Assembly (NCBI RefSeq): GCF_000143415.4
Contig: NW_003314351.1
Location: 42,288 to 106,287 of the forward strand
DNA: 64,000 nt
Origin: Selaginella moellendorffii
Taxonomy: Eukaryota; Streptophyta; Lycopodiopsida; Selaginellales; Selaginellaceae
Direction: 5' to 3'
Shown: positions 11,050-22,974 of the stretch, piece by piece
Layout of the letters: the number at the start of each line of letters is the position of its first letter
Position numbering within the stretch: position 1 is the stretch's first letter
Notes under the pieces: generated by a model
Told to the model about the DNA's origin: nothing
Seen by the model: the letters and a program-made list of their open reading frames with translations, nothing else
Database searches by the model: none
Made by a program: the position numbers and the translations under genes

Positions 11050-11990
11050 ACCACGATCATCAAGTATAGCCCTCCACCAAAGCTTTTCCCCATGACACTA
11101 ACATATGAGGAACCTTTGCATTGCATTCTGGAACAAAGTTGAGGTCATGGAAATTCGGAGTCACAGAACGATGGAAAGCAGCATCCACAGCTTACAATTG
11201 GACTATTACAAGGGATGTGCTTGGAGGTGAAGAAGACTTATTACCTCATAAAAGTAAGGATAGTGGCACTTTATGGCGCTGAGATATGGGGCCAGGCCTG
11301 CTAGCGAAGGAGTAGGACAAAGTCGAGGCTGTGCAACGAAGTTTCATTTGGGAAGAATTCAGCATCAACCTTGTGCCATATGTGATCATGGAGACAGGCC
11401 TCTTTTCCCTAGAAATACTCGCACGATCATCTACATCTGAAAGAGCAGAAGTTGGCAGTCACAGGACAGACAGGCGGCTGGTGGCATGACATGAAACAGG
11501 ACCAAAAGAGTCGGTCTGAATCTCAACATCACAGAACGATTCCATGAAGATCTTGAATTCTGGACACACATCGTGCTAATAAGATGGATCCAAGCCCAGA
11601 AGAACCACACAAAATACAAGCTCTACGTGGAGGAGATCAACCCAAACGAACAGGTGGGAACGGCTCTTTATGATCAGCTCTTTCCCTGGCGACAGAAACT
11701 CCTTGCACGTTACAGAACAGGTGATCATAGACTACTCGTGGAACTAGGATGAAGAACAAGACCAGCAAAGATTCCGCGACATCTACAGCTTTGCCCAGTG
11801 TGTGGCATGTCCGTCGAGACAGTAACACATACGGTCAAGGAATGCTCAGGATACGACTCAGGCCGATCCCATGGGATATGCCTGTAGCTAACATCCTTGG
11901 GACACCTGAAAACGCAGCGGAGATAACCAGGTTCCTGGAATAGATGGAGGTCCAGAGGCAAACACTTGTCAATGAAAGCATACTTGTGTT
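11050..11990 (+). mobile_element. non-LTR (LINE) retrotransposon 3' relic, left
   Basis: Broken frames show the tail of a LINE-type ORF2. There is an ALYGAEIW-like motif after the reverse transcriptase domain and, near 11,790-11,860, the cysteine-histidine signature CPVCGMSVETVTHTVKEC (C-x2-C-x8-H-x4-C). It is followed by GTPENAAEITRFLE. Several stops and shifts interrupt it, and no reverse transcriptase catalytic core is present. The matching relic in the right copy is at about 24,180-25,140 on the other strand. Confidence 0.7.
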
Positions 11991-12217
11991 GTTGGAGCTG
12001 GAAAATGAAAGGAAACAGCAGAACAGATGACACCAAACTTGCAGGGCCATACTCCAATCACCACAAACAAGCAACACAACAGATGGGAGTGGGAACAATG
12101 ATAAATGGGCAACAATCCGCGGCAGAAGAGGCAGCAAGCTCCCAGCAGCGACATCCAGATCACCATGTCTGGAAGGAATGGCATCGAGTTGATGAGCTCC
12201 TTCGCACTCAGAGTTCT

Positions 12218-13821
12218 TCATGCAGCAATAGCGCTCTCTCCTCGGCACCATCTCAAAGTCTCGGCTGATTGAGACGAAGTGCTCCCAGCCCTTGGCAATG
12301 GCTGCACGAAGTTAAAACGCTCCGGAACGTCACCTTGTCCAGCGTGACGCCCTCGAGATTCATAAGATGGAAGACTTCCACTGCTCGATCGTAGTGCCCG
12401 TCGTCCCAAGCTGAGCATCTTCATGCTCTTAATCACACTCCTGGCGGTGCCGAGATGGCCCAAATTGACGTAAACTTGCATGAGAGCTGTCCAGCAGACG
12501 ATGGTCTTGTGTGGGATCTCGTGGAAGAACCTCACGGCTCCGTCAAAGTGCCCATTCTCGGCATACGCGAGAAGCAGCTCCACGAGACTAGATTCTTCTC
12601 CGACACTTGATCAAAGATGTTCTTCGTCCTTGGTGGCAGTAAGCCTGCACCATTGCCGTCCACGCCACCACGTCCTGATCCGGCATGGAATCAAAGATCT
12701 CTCTTGCGTTTGCAAAATCTCCTCTTTGGGTATTCTCGTAGTTCTTGCCACTGCGTTGGTGAAGGGGAGCCGATGGAACGCCCTGTCCAATTTTTCCAGG
12801 AATCATTCTGCGCGTAGCACAGCAGTAGATTCGTCCACGACACGGCCGGCATTCTATCAAAGATCGATTTTGCTGCCTCGTTTTGCCCCTGCGCGAGCGC
12901 AGTGATCATTGAGTTCCATATCACGGCCTGGCGCTCTGGGACACGATCGATCATCGCCTGACAGTGGATGCTGCCACATATCCAGCGATCATCGAGTTCC
13001 ACGAGACAAGATCATGAAACTCCATCCCGTCAAACGTGTCTTGGCAAGCTCAAGTTGCCCGAACTGGGCATACAGTGTAATGGGCGATTTCCAAGAGACC
13101 ATGTCATGATCCGCCATGGAATCGAAGATCTTCTTGTCCTAGCCGAGATTGGAGCTCCGAATATAGGATTTCACAACCACGTTACACGAGATTCCAGTGG
13201 GGCAATCGATCAAAGAGGTTCCCTCCCTCACGTCGTGGTGGCACATTCGATCGAAGAACATAGCCTTGGCCGCCCAGCAGCCCTCACAAGATCCACCGGG
13301 AAATGCCGCTCTCTAGCCCTGTGATCGCCCGACATTGCTCTCTGGGAAGAACCCAAAGTTTTGGTTCTTGCGATCATAGGCGACCATTGATCGCGGGCGA
13401 TTTGGATCTTCCCCAGATGGCTGCAAGCCGAAAGGATGGTGATGAACGACACAGGATCGATCCTCACTCCACCATCGAGCGTGGCCTCGTTGGCCGCGTG
13501 ATCGAGGCTCGAGCTGTGCTCGCCGCAATGCCCACGAGAGTGGATATCTCCCGCATAGCCGGAGAGGATCGCGTTCCAGGTGAAAACGTTCCATTTCGAC
13601 ATTTGCTGCCGGATCTTGAGGGCGTCCTCCATTCTCCCGGCCTGGCCGAGCATTGCGACAAGCATATCAAGTCCCTTGTGGGCATTTGGTGGTGGATCGC
13701 CATCGACATGCCCGTCCTGGGCATAGGCGGCAGCGATTGATGTAGGCAACTGTGGCATTCGATCAAACAGCAGCTTCGCTCTGTCCGGGATGCCGTTTTC
13801 CATCAGCCCATTCCAAGGCAC
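12218..13821 (-). pseudogene. PPR pseudogene, left copy
   Basis: Minus-strand frames carry PPR motifs in series: DRAKLLFDRMPQLPTSIAAA, then a stretch with DMLVAMLGQAGRMEDALK, then CHHDVREG, then SMADHDMVSWKSPI, then AAKSIFDRMPAVSWTNLLLC, and finally VRFFHEIPHKTIVCWTALMQ. Frameshifts separate the blocks and an in-frame TAG sits near 13,140, so no full protein can be made. Relative to the right copy it lacks about 130 bases near 13,485 but keeps about 28 bases near 13,660 that the right copy has lost. The two copies have therefore decayed separately since duplication. Confidence 0.8.
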
Positions 13822-14054
13822 GAGATTCTACTGGGGGAAAACATCCTCTCGGCCTCTTCTACAAGGCATAGCCCGACACTATTGTTGTCCACGAATCCAA
13901 GTCCCTCGTTACCATTGTCTCAAAGACACCTCGAGCCTCCACCAAATTCCCGATTTGCATGAAAGCTCTCACCAACGCAGTTGATAGTATTGAGGTCATT
14001 GGCTTTCTTTTTTCTTTGATTTTGGCTTCCTTGCCCAAGTCCCTCCGAGCTTGC

Positions 14055-14830
14055 TTGTTTCCTTACAGACACGAAGCATCGAGCTGTACAAGACAGGGTT
14101 CTATGCCAAAAGAGCTCAATTGCTACATTCCGAGGCTTCATCATGGGCACTTCTGTGGCATTTGTGTGGAAAAGGTAGCAGTGTTTCTTAGAGGATAGAA
14201 TGGAAGACAATCAGGTAGTCTGAGTTTGTAAGAAATGATAGGACTGCTCAAACATGTCTTCGGGGTCCAAGGAATTGGATTTAGAAAAGGTGGTCATTTG
14301 AGTATATGCGTGTCTACAAATGTTATCCTTACTGAGGAAGGCATGGGATGTGGATTCCTACACTCAGAAGCTAAACAAAACATGCAATCAAGATCAAATA
14401 TCAGAACTCACTATGTTCTACATTTGGATCCTGATGCTCCAACTCGAGAAGGCTTACAGTTGCATCCTGAAGATCAGGTACTACGCTCTTACTGGTCCTC
14501 TTCTTACATGTATCATATTTATCACAGAAACTGGAAGATGGTCTTTTGGAAAGCTGGAAGAAAAACAGAAGCGCAGGACCTGAGTCCAACAGGGATTAGG
14601 TACATGAAAACGTTTATAGACGTCTTCAGCAAGAAGTGCTCTAAAACTTTTTCGTGTTTCTTGTGATACTAGAGGAAAGAATCCAAGATACCGCACTACT
14701 CAAATCCAAGCTCCTGGTGGTTCTCTTGTATTGAATTAGTGACACAGCTATCTTTCATTCTCAGGCGTGGAAAGCTGGCTGCATGACTGCATGCTCACCT
14801 CATTTAACGAGCGCGCTTTAGACGTTAGGA
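14055..14830 (+). pseudogene. NUP107 partial copy 2 (exons 5-10)
   Basis: Sequence parallels the intact NUP107 from the exon with KHRAV..RVL and HSEASSWALL, through the LDLEK exon, HYVLHLDPDAPTREGLQLHP, and an exon matching KLEDG...RAG, up to GVESWL near 14,770. Introns are kept. Deletions and stops (for example at the KLEDGLLEDVW-equivalent) kill the frame. The duplicated segment stops inside this fragment at 14,377, while NUP107 similarity continues, so the fragment was present before the segment was copied. Confidence 0.8.
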
Positions 14831-15360
14831 CACATGGCGCAGATCAATTTGCTTGGGGAGTTTTCTCTTGGTAGTAAACATTCTGTGGAAGTTCCATATT
14901 TCCGCTACAAGGAACACACCATCTTTATGACTCAAACATACTTTAGTGCTATTTCCACTATGCTTGACAATTTTTCTCGAAGTACAAAGACAGCAAGCAA
15001 AGATGGTGCAGTGTATCAGGGCGATTGACAGTGCTCATGTTTCAGCAAGAAATCAAACGTGATGATAGCCTCTAAGGTTTGTTTGTGTTGCAAATGTATG
15101 AGTGCTTATAAGGCTGTTGCTCAACATTTGAACTATTGCAATAATTTTAGATATTATATAGAGAATTTATAATAATTTCCAGTGCATCAACGTTTGGTTT
15201 GTTATTTCTAATCCACTTGATCAATAAATAATAAACATGTTTGTAATTTATAAAAACAAGATAGAATAAAAAAGAATATACTGTTTAGAACATTTTATAA
15301 ATTATAAACATGTTTATAAATTAATAAATGCAATATTAATTTAAATTAATAACAACATTA
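14831..15360. other. no gene seen; AT-rich second half
   Basis: A 64-codon open frame at 14,834-15,028 contains no recognisable motif. The remainder is AT-rich with short internal repeats of ataaacatg-type sequence. Confidence 0.35.
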
Positions 15361-15364
15361 GTAT

Positions 15365-15990
15365 CCTAGAATATCCATGCATATTCTAGGTATATTCACT
15401 TGTAAATCTACCCTAACCTCAATATTAACTATAACTAATACCACCATAATACATATTGGGAGCAAGGATAAGAAGACTATTTCTGAGAACATACCCCAAA
15501 ATGATATGGAAGAAGTTATTGGATATGGTTGTTCTCTGAGTTTCTTTAGCTCTAAATACCACCTTATAACTGATGATGTCTGCACATGAATGTGCTACTG
15601 CAGAGATCACTTGTAAAGCAATGAACCATCACCGATATAAAACACATGTGCTTGTAAACGCAGTAGCTCTCCAATAAGAAAGCTAATCAACATGCATAAC
15701 TTGTAACGGATTCCTATGGCAACTGGAACAAATTGTTATAAAGGTTCATAAATAAATCTAGCTTCTCCAGACATAGCCAAGTGATAGAATGGCATATAGA
15801 TATGGAGTAAAGCACAGTATCTAATTGCAGATTGTTTGGCCCAATTTTTCTAGTTCTGATGTAAGGAGAATAAAAACCCCAATGGTAATTAGGATGTAGT
15901 GCATTACAGCTCTTCTGACAATGAGAAACACCACATAAACGCTAATTCCAATGAAATTAGTATGAAATTATTGGTGTTTGCCATAAACCT
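15365..15990 (-). pseudogene. six-pass membrane protein pseudogene, copy d
   Basis: The reverse strand follows the intact gene at 16,759-17,534 from the second exon (CMLISFLIGELLR-like, VAHSCADIISYKVV, PYPITSSISFWGMF) back to the first exon (SHCQKSCNALHPNYHWGF-like), with a recognisable intron between. Frameshifts, a deletion in the first-exon start and a disrupted C-terminus mark it as dead. It sits directly downstream of the intact gene on the same strand, consistent with tandem duplication. Confidence 0.75.
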
Positions 15991-16479
15991 TAACCTTATA
16001 AGAAGATCTTTTTATAAGCTTTAGGGAGATGGAGGAATGTGAGTGCGGGATGGAGGGAGCGAGAAGACCCTGACAACAAACTTACAAACTTGTTTGCACA
16101 GTCTCATGTTTCTTGTTGGGCACCCCATGACTACCAAAACAGAATATTCAATTCAATTCAAGTTAGTGCTAATCTTTTTTCTGTCTTTTTTCAGATATTT
16201 CTTCCTTGTTCTGTTATGAAGGTTGAAAGGACGATAATTGATGCTCTCAGAAGTAAGATCAATTACACAGGCCATTAGGACGTTTTTGGTTATTTGCATG
16301 CAAGTCTTCCCTCAATTTTGTTCTTTCTTACTTGACGCAGCCTGTTCACGATTCCTGAAGCTCATATTCAAGTGCTAAGGGCAGGACTATCAAGTAAAGA
16401 AATTAGCCTCTCAAACTAATGAAGCTCTTGTGCTAATGAAGCTCAAACTCTGTTCATAGTTTAAAGAGAAACTTCAAAT

Positions 16480-16660
16480 TTTTGCTCACCTCCATAGCAG
16501 GTAAAGACTATTTTGGAAAAGCTTGTGAAGCAAAGTAGTTGAACTGTGATAGCTAGAAATGCTCCAATGAGATGTAAGAGCTGAAACTAGACAATCCAGC
16601 TAAAAATCAACCACACATCATTTCTCAGCTTATCTTCCAAACTTCCCATACTGCAATGGA
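16480..16660 (-). pseudogene. fragment of the membrane-protein gene at 19,746-20,799
   Basis: The piece gctcacctccatagca and the following 150 bases parallel the end of the second exon of the gene at 19,820-20,575, in the same orientation. Matches include the gctaaaaatcaaccac / gctaaaaaccaaccac run. Only this small piece is present and its frame is broken. Confidence 0.5.
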
Positions 16661-16758
16661 TTGAGCTAGGTGCAAGATAGGATTGATTTTCCACAAACTT
16701 CAGTTAATATATCCACTAATTGTAGATTCTAAAATATTTACAAACAGAATTTACTATG

Positions 16759-17534
16759 TTACAATTCATTAGCTATTCTTCCATTGTTACTTCTAATATT
16801 AACTATAATTAATACCACCATTTCCACCACCAGCATCATGGTAAGAAATGAGTCCATAATAAATATCAGCCTATTTCCCCACCTCCAGTCAGAATACATA
16901 TGAATACATATTGGGACCAAGGGTAGAAAGAGTAATTCAATGAATATAGCCACTAACGATATGGCATAAGTTCTTTGATATGGTTCTTCACTGCGCTTCT
17001 TTATCTCTATGCACCACCTTATAGCTGATGATGTCCCTGCGTAGGAATGTGCTACCGCAGAGATCACTTGTACAGCAATAAACCATGACCGATGTGAAAC
17101 ATATGTGCTTGTAAGCGCACTAGCTCCTCCAATAACAAAGCTAACCAACATACATAACTTGTATTGGAAGCGTGTAGCAAATCCCATGGCAACTGAAATA
17201 AATTGTTAAGTGTATTCTTAAATAAATCTAGCTTACCTCCAGCCACATAGCCCAGTGATAGCAAAGTATATAGATGTGGAATGAAGCAAGGAAGTTGCCA
17301 ATATCGAATTGCAGAATAATTTAGCCCAATCCTCGCAGCTCCGATGTAGCAGGAATAGAAATCCCAATGATAATTAGGATGTAGTGCATTACAGCTCTTT
17401 TTGCAATGAGAAACACCGTGTGGGCAATCCCATTTTGGAGGGTAAAGAGTGATAACTATGGTGTATACATAAAAGCTAATTGCCCAAGTCGAGAAAATTG
17501 AAATAAGAACGAAATACCACCAGAAGTTTGCCAT
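16759..17534 (-). CDS. six-pass membrane protein of unknown family, copy e
   Basis: Two exons, 17,534-17,237 and 17,192-16,759, join across a 44-base intron (GGAG|gtaagc ... ttcag|TT) in consistent phase and give 243 residues. Predicted spans are near residues 8-30, 80-100, 108-132, 140-160, 175-200 and 208-235. The loop after span 1 holds four cysteines (CPHGVSHCKKSC) and the conserved YSAIRYWQL; DWRWGN precedes the last span. It is the shorter of the two intact members and the closest match to pseudogene d. Two frames surviving among several dead copies suggests function. The six-span layout recalls Frag1/DRAM/Sfk1, but I cannot assign the family. Confidence 0.65.
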
Positions 17535-19745
17535 CCTTATTAAAGGGATATAATCTAAGATCTATTTATAGGGTTTTCGGCATAATCCTCCTTTTGGAAA
17601 TTGTCTATAACTTTTCAAAAAAGATCTCGGTTTTTCCAAAAGAAGCGCGAACTTTTTGTAGGGTTAGGGTTTCGGCTCGGCCAGTCTCGAAAGGTATGGC
17701 GCCGCAGATTGAGCAATACTGGTGCGCACATCGCCTCTCGAATGGTCTCTAAATCCTTTTCCAATCTAGCTTTATTTATGGAGAATCGGTGGCTGATCTT
17801 GGCTGTTTTCGATTTAGTAGCTATGTGATTGGAACGTTGGAGCAGCTCAATATCCGGGTGCTTGAGCTTACTTCTTGGAATTTTTCCGTCCATTCCTTCC
17901 AGTTTTTTTCATTTTTGTACTCGTGACTCTTTTTTTCTCGATGCCAGAAGTAAGGGAGCAGTTTCTATCTGTAACTGTGAGGCTGTTTCTTTTCTTGTTT
18001 TCTGTAGACAGCCGTCTAAGTTTCTGACGATACTGTGGCAGCATGTCTTCTCTGCAGACCTCGGAGCTAAGACTGCAGAAGTCTTGTACGAGGTAGACTT
18101 GATCTTTTTCGCAGTTGAGATTCGACTTCGAAAAGCAAGAGCATGGTATGAAATTTAATTTTCTGTGCTTATTGTAGATCCAGAGGTATTGATGATGGCT
18201 TTGAATCCAGTGTCAAAGGAGGCCAAGGCGTCCAAGACAAGGTTGGTCTTTTTCTCTTTTCCCGACTTAAGACGATGGGACTGAGCTTGAGAAGAGAGGT
18301 CGTACCGTCGTTTGCACGAATCCTTCTTCACACGTCCCTGGGACGTCAAATGCTGAGACAGGTGCTGCGCTCGGAGATCGGACATTGCGTGGCATGACAC
18401 GACCAAGCTCGGGATCCCAGTAAGGAGTTTTGCTTTTTTTTTTCTCTTTCTCGTGAGATGATCTTTGTTGTCGTCTATTCTAGTGGAGGGTTTCATGGAT
18501 GCCGAAATGGATCACAAGTTCGAGAAGCTTATAGTATCCTCTCCCGCATGAAGGAAATTATGGGTGATAAGTTTTGACTTGAGCTTCTCTATGACTACAG
18601 TGATCACTTCTTTTATCAGACTCTAATACGCTTCGCCAAGAGCAAAAGGTATAATTTGACCCGCAGTCTTGAGACAGTGCCGTGGTTTAGGTGAATCTAA
18701 CTTGACATTATTGGTTGTTGTTATGTACCGATCCGGGTAAGCTATTCTTTTTTCTCTTGATTTCCACAACACTGACAGTTTATTATGAGGAGCTTAACCA
18801 GTGTTGCGAGAAGGAACCTGGAACCAGAGCAAAGGCATATTAAAACACGATTCCGGGCATAGCTGACATTGTCACCAGAGTAGCGCTTGGACGATTTGTC
18901 ATTTTCGTTTGTACATCATCACGCAAGTCAAAGTCAAGTCAAAGTCAAAGTCATTTGATCATATTCTCTTGATAAATGCTTTAGAGCTCTTTCAAGACGA
19001 TCACATCATCTTGTGAAAGGTACGCACGGACATGAAAGGTGAGTCTGATTAGCGCACTACTTTGTTGGCGAGTTCTCATTTCTTACTTACAGAATGCCGC
19101 TTCGATTCGGCCGTCACGTCGTAACAGGAAGAGCCGACGCTTCGATTAAGCTGCATTTGGTCTTTTTTAGTGTTCATCTTTTTTCCTCATCTTGACCTGC
19201 TCGTTCGGACGAGGACGATGCACCAGAGTCTTCCACCTTGTTTATTTAATCTCAGGACATCTCTCGATTTCACTCAAGTAAGCAAATTAGCCTTTGAAAC
19301 TCCTCTAATGTGAATTGATGACTACAGGCACTTGCCGAGCTGTCAAAGTGATTCAAGTAAGCTGGTTTTCGTGGAACTTGGACAGTGGTTTTCCTTTTCA
19401 GGATGGGGAGTTTTTTCTTGCTGGTAAGGAAGTTCTAAGTTCATGCTAATAGGATACACGCTTCAGTGGTATGGAAGCATGGTGCTCTCAACCAGGTGCG
19501 CTATGCTTGATATTTCTGTGTTACAGCAAGCAAGTTCGGGATGGAAAATTTTCAGATGAAGCCACAAGAAAAGATCAGAGACTACTTCTTGCTGGCCACT
19601 TTGTGATGTAGGCAGCGAATCAAACGTTAAACCAGTACTCTGCACTCGCAACGAAAAACGATCATCCAGTGACGCCTTGTTTCCACTGGAATTGTCTTTT
19701 AGTTCTTTTAACGCATGGTTGATTGTCCCTTCGGTGTTCCTTCGT
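17535..19745. other. 2.2 kb without a confident gene
   Basis: Plus-strand short frames such as YDYSDHFFYQTLIRFAKSKR (about 18,600-18,650) and YEELNQCCEKEPGTRAKAY (about 18,785-18,840) look like remains of exons, but stops intervene and I do not recognise the protein. The beginning holds the probable promoter of the membrane-protein gene on the minus strand. The minus-strand frame at 19,463-19,745 overlaps the 3' end of the next gene and is not supported as a separate gene. Confidence 0.35.
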
Positions 19746-20799
19746 TCAACACAGTGCGCACAGGCCTGTGAATTCAAAGATCGCGATATAGAAACAAGAG
19801 AACTTTCAGATTTGCTCACCTCCATAGCACTTTGAAACGAAGCTTACAAAGTAGATGGCCTGAACTGCAACAGCCAAACAAGCTCCCACGATATGGAGAA
19901 TTTGGTACTCAACGATGGAGCTAAAAACCAACCACGCAACTCCAGAGAGCAACGAGCAAGCAGAAGCTATCACCGTGGAGGCCTCATGAGTGAACGGGAG
20001 GAGACATATCACCCTCATCACGAAAGGAACTACAGCTGAGACCGTGTAAACAGCTGCTGTGGCCCAGCCCTTCTTTCCCTTCAAACGACGACATGCGATG
20101 CCCATGAGAGGGTAGAAGAACGGGATGAGAGCTGTGAGCAGTATCGTCATACACCCTTTCCTCCGCTGCTTCTCGATGTGTCCAAGCCCGACCAGGAATG
20201 AATGCAGGAAACAAAAGGCCGATGCGGCACAGATCGCGGTGGCAATGAGAGTTAGATCGTGCCCGTCTTGCGTCCACTTTTGACACATCGAGATGGCATT
20301 TGCCAGAGACAAGAAGGAAGTAAGCAGTGCAAGTGCCCTCTGAGATTGTGAAGGGCTGGCAGGGATTACCTCCGCTTGGGACTGTGCTGTTGCGGCCTGA
20401 TCCATCTCCACTGCCACCAATCCTCCAGCTATGGCCCCCGTCTCTAGCTCCTCATTCGTGGCCGCCGTTGTGCCAGGCTTGCGCCTCCTCAGAATGTTCC
20501 TTGCCTGAGCTGTTGCCCTCGCAATGCAGCTCTCCACAGCTAGTTGTCTGGCACGCAGCCGTGCTCTCAACCCAGCTGGACAAAACGATCACAGAAGACG
20601 AGAGAAACGTAAATCCTGATGCAGCAAGACCAAGAAGGAACCACCGCGAAGATGTGATCTTGTCATCGCTGACGCTAGATCTGGCCTCATGGGCAAACAC
20701 ATCCAGATCCACAGGCGAGAGAGAATCCAGGAGAGAATCTAGGTAGAAACTAGCCATGGCCACAAGCGAGAGGAGGAGCGTCTTTGCTAAAACCCCCAT
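19746..20799 (-). CDS. multi-pass membrane protein, unrecognised
   Basis: A three-exon model, 20,799-20,631, 20,575-19,820 and 19,765-19,746, keeps phase and yields 314 residues. Its introns are 55 and 54 bases, the usual size here. The second donor (GGAG|gtgagc) and acceptor (attcacag) are strong; the first donor (gtcttg) is weak but resolves an otherwise unexplained frame change. The product has an N-terminal hydrophobic segment (about residues 4-20), a basic arginine-rich stretch around residues 60-90 (RARLRARQLAVES, RRRKPG) and about five to six further hydrophobic spans (LLTSFLSLANAI, LIATAICAASAFC, MTILLTALIPFFYPLMG, VYTVSAVVPFVM, IASACSLLSGVAWLVF, IVGACLAVAVQAIYFV). I do not recognise the family. 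A decayed partial copy lies at 16,480-16,660. Confidence 0.5.
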
Positions 20800-21059
20800 C
20801 CTGCGATACCTAGGAAATGCTGTGTAACCTAGGAACTGCGTGTATGTTTCTGTGAAGAAACACACTCGATCAGCGCGAGTGTTTGCAGCTCATCCAATCT
20901 GCAAGAAACCTCCACTCCATCAAGCAAATCCACACTAGCATTTGCCATTTGCTCCAGAGCTTATTTTTCTGCAGCAAAAGACCTTTGCTTGTTCTTCATG
21001 TAGCTGGAGTTTTCATTTGTTGATAGTGTGTGTTAAAAGAACGAAGTTTCGATGAATGT

Positions 21060-22770
21060 GAAGAATTGAGAGGCAGGCAGCAACGTACCCAATCAAGAAA
21101 AATCTTGGTAGTTGCAGTTCTCGGGCAGTACTGCAGAAGTACAGAGCTGCTGTTGCTAAGCATCCAAAAAGCGAGAGAGATCCGGCCTTTTTGTCCGCCA
21201 CGACGTGGACAAAATGCTATTGCACGAGGACGAGAAAAATCAAGATCAGTATTGTCTTTCATGAAAGATATACCTGTGTAGCTCTATCTCATTAGCTCCG
21301 AATCTGGTGGCCTGAGGAGTAAAGAACAGAAAGTTGCTGGATGCGAAGGCAAACACAATATGTTATCCAGTTAAATCAACACAAACTTTGAGGCACAGGC
21401 ACCAAAGTACAGTATCTTAATGTGTCTAATAAAAAAAGTCTTCATTTCAGATATCTGCAGAAGTTCAGTCTGCTGCTTCATTTAATGACTGCTTCAGGTG
21501 TCCCAAAAGTGCTTCCACACCTCCCGGAATGTCTACGCCATAGTGACGTTAATTCTCGCTATGGACTTCTTACTGCCAAGAACAACAAAAAATCGACAGC
21601 AGTAATTAATGATCATGACCTGCTTGAGGAGTAAAGCACATACATTGCACATACATTGCAGAGAATGTCCTGTCCGTATGTTTCCAGTGTGAGACAGGGA
21701 AGTAAGATGTCTAGAAACGTTTTCATGTACCTGAGCAACGAAGAGCAATCCCTGTTGGACACGGGTCCTGCGCTTCTCCTTTTCTTCCAGCTCGGATGAG
21801 CTTCCACGCATCTTCCAAAAGACTATCTTCCAGTTTCTGCGATAAATATGATACATGTAAGAAGAGGACCAGTAAGAGCGTAGTACCTGATCTTCTGGAT
21901 GCAACTGTAAGCCTTCTCGAGTTGGAGCACCAATGTCGAACAGAGTGAGTTCCAATATTTTTTTGATAGCCCGTTTTGTTTGATCCCACAAGCCTAGCCT
22001 CTAAGCCCGCACCCTATCCCTTCCTCTATAACGATAACATTTGCATGCATATACTCAACGGAAGAGCATCACCTTCTTTTCTAAATCCAATTCCTTGGAC
22101 GCCAGACTCGCGAGACAAGACGAGGGCATGTTTGAGCAGTCGCACCGGTTCTTATAAACGCGTGGTTGCTTTCTGCCAAACATTTTTCTTAGGTGAAACC
22201 ACAAAAGGAAGAGAACATAGGAAATACCTGATTGTCTTCCGTGATATCCTCTAAGAAACAGTAAAGTCAGACCCGTTGAAACTTAATAAGCGACGCTACC
22301 TTTTCCATACAAATGGAAGTGCGCATGACTGAAGTAGAGCTCTGTCTTCTATAGCTCGATGCTTCGTAGTTGCCTCGTCTCTGTAAAGAAAAAGCTGCTG
22401 AGTTCCAGTCGTTCCCAGAAAATTGTTTCACCTGTGACTGCCTGCGCTAGATCCCGGCAAATGTCTTCAAACTCGCTCAAGAGCTCGGGCAGAGACGCGA
22501 AGCCTGCCAAAGAAAAACATAAGCAGAGTTGTATGACTTGAGAAACGAAAGTGGTAGGCCGGGTAGACATGTATCCACGCCAGAAGCAGAGCGCTCAAAT
22601 GAATCTTGGAAGATGCCGTGTCCTGTGGATTGTCGCATTTCACATTCTCAGAGAGGACGAGAAAAACATACCTGTATCCCCGAGATTTTCGTCCACCGTG
22701 CCCGCCGCTCAATCCCAAAAGCCCTAAATCCTAGATTTACTCTTATTTTCCTGTTTGCAGCAATATCATG
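21060..22770 (-). pseudogene. NUP107 partial copy 3, internally scrambled
   Basis: Starting at the high end, blocks match NUP107 exons 2/3 (DTASSKIHLSALLLAW region), the FEDICRDLAQAV exon, the acceptor and start of the next exon, the VWDQTKRAIKK exon, DAPTREGLQLHPEDQ, and an exon matching WK.IRAGR. After about 21,720 the similarity jumps to exon 18 and exon 19 sequence (gaggagtaaagcacat; ctacgccatagtgacgtta). Exon 18/19-like sequence then appears a second time at 21,060-21,340 (ttagctccgaatctggt; caacgtacccaatcaag). Exons 10-17 are missing and the 18/19 block is duplicated. No usable frame remains. Confidence 0.7.
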
Positions 22771-22965
22771 ATTTTAAGCAGAAGAAAACAGAGAATTTCT
22801 GGAAAAACCCTTATTCAGTATAAGCTAGCTATATGAATTTATAATTTAAAACATTTCAATTATTTATTTAATGCGAAATATTTTTTCAAATTAGAAAAAT
22901 AATTTAAATTGTATTAAAACTGTAATTCTCTGAAATGCTTATATATTGTTTTAATATTTTAAATT
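22771..22965. other. AT-rich flank before the right copy
   Basis: Short AT-rich sequence that separates the NUP107 fragment from the beginning of the right duplicated segment. No target-site duplication with the sequence after 29,729 was seen. Confidence 0.4.
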
Positions 22966-22974
22966 AACCTCTTT

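Larger units (their letters stand above)
7722..14377 (+). repeat. large duplicated segment, left copy (order A-B)
   Basis: This 6.66 kb block is repeated in reverse complement at 22,966-29,729. It can be divided into A (7,722-13,219) and B (13,220-14,377). In the right copy the inverted A comes first and the inverted B second, which is a circular permutation. Identity is very high in the PPR and retrotransposon parts (4 differences in 121 residues of one translated stretch) and visibly lower in the AT-rich core around 8.9-10.3 kb. In this copy the NUP107 fragment runs through the B end without interruption and the PPR pseudogene runs across the A/B point, so the left locus looks closer to the source arrangement. 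Confidence 0.85.

Noticed and set aside
12200-14000. Plus-strand open frames of up to 145 codons in the left PPR region
   Set aside because: They are antisense shadows of the minus-strand PPR motifs.
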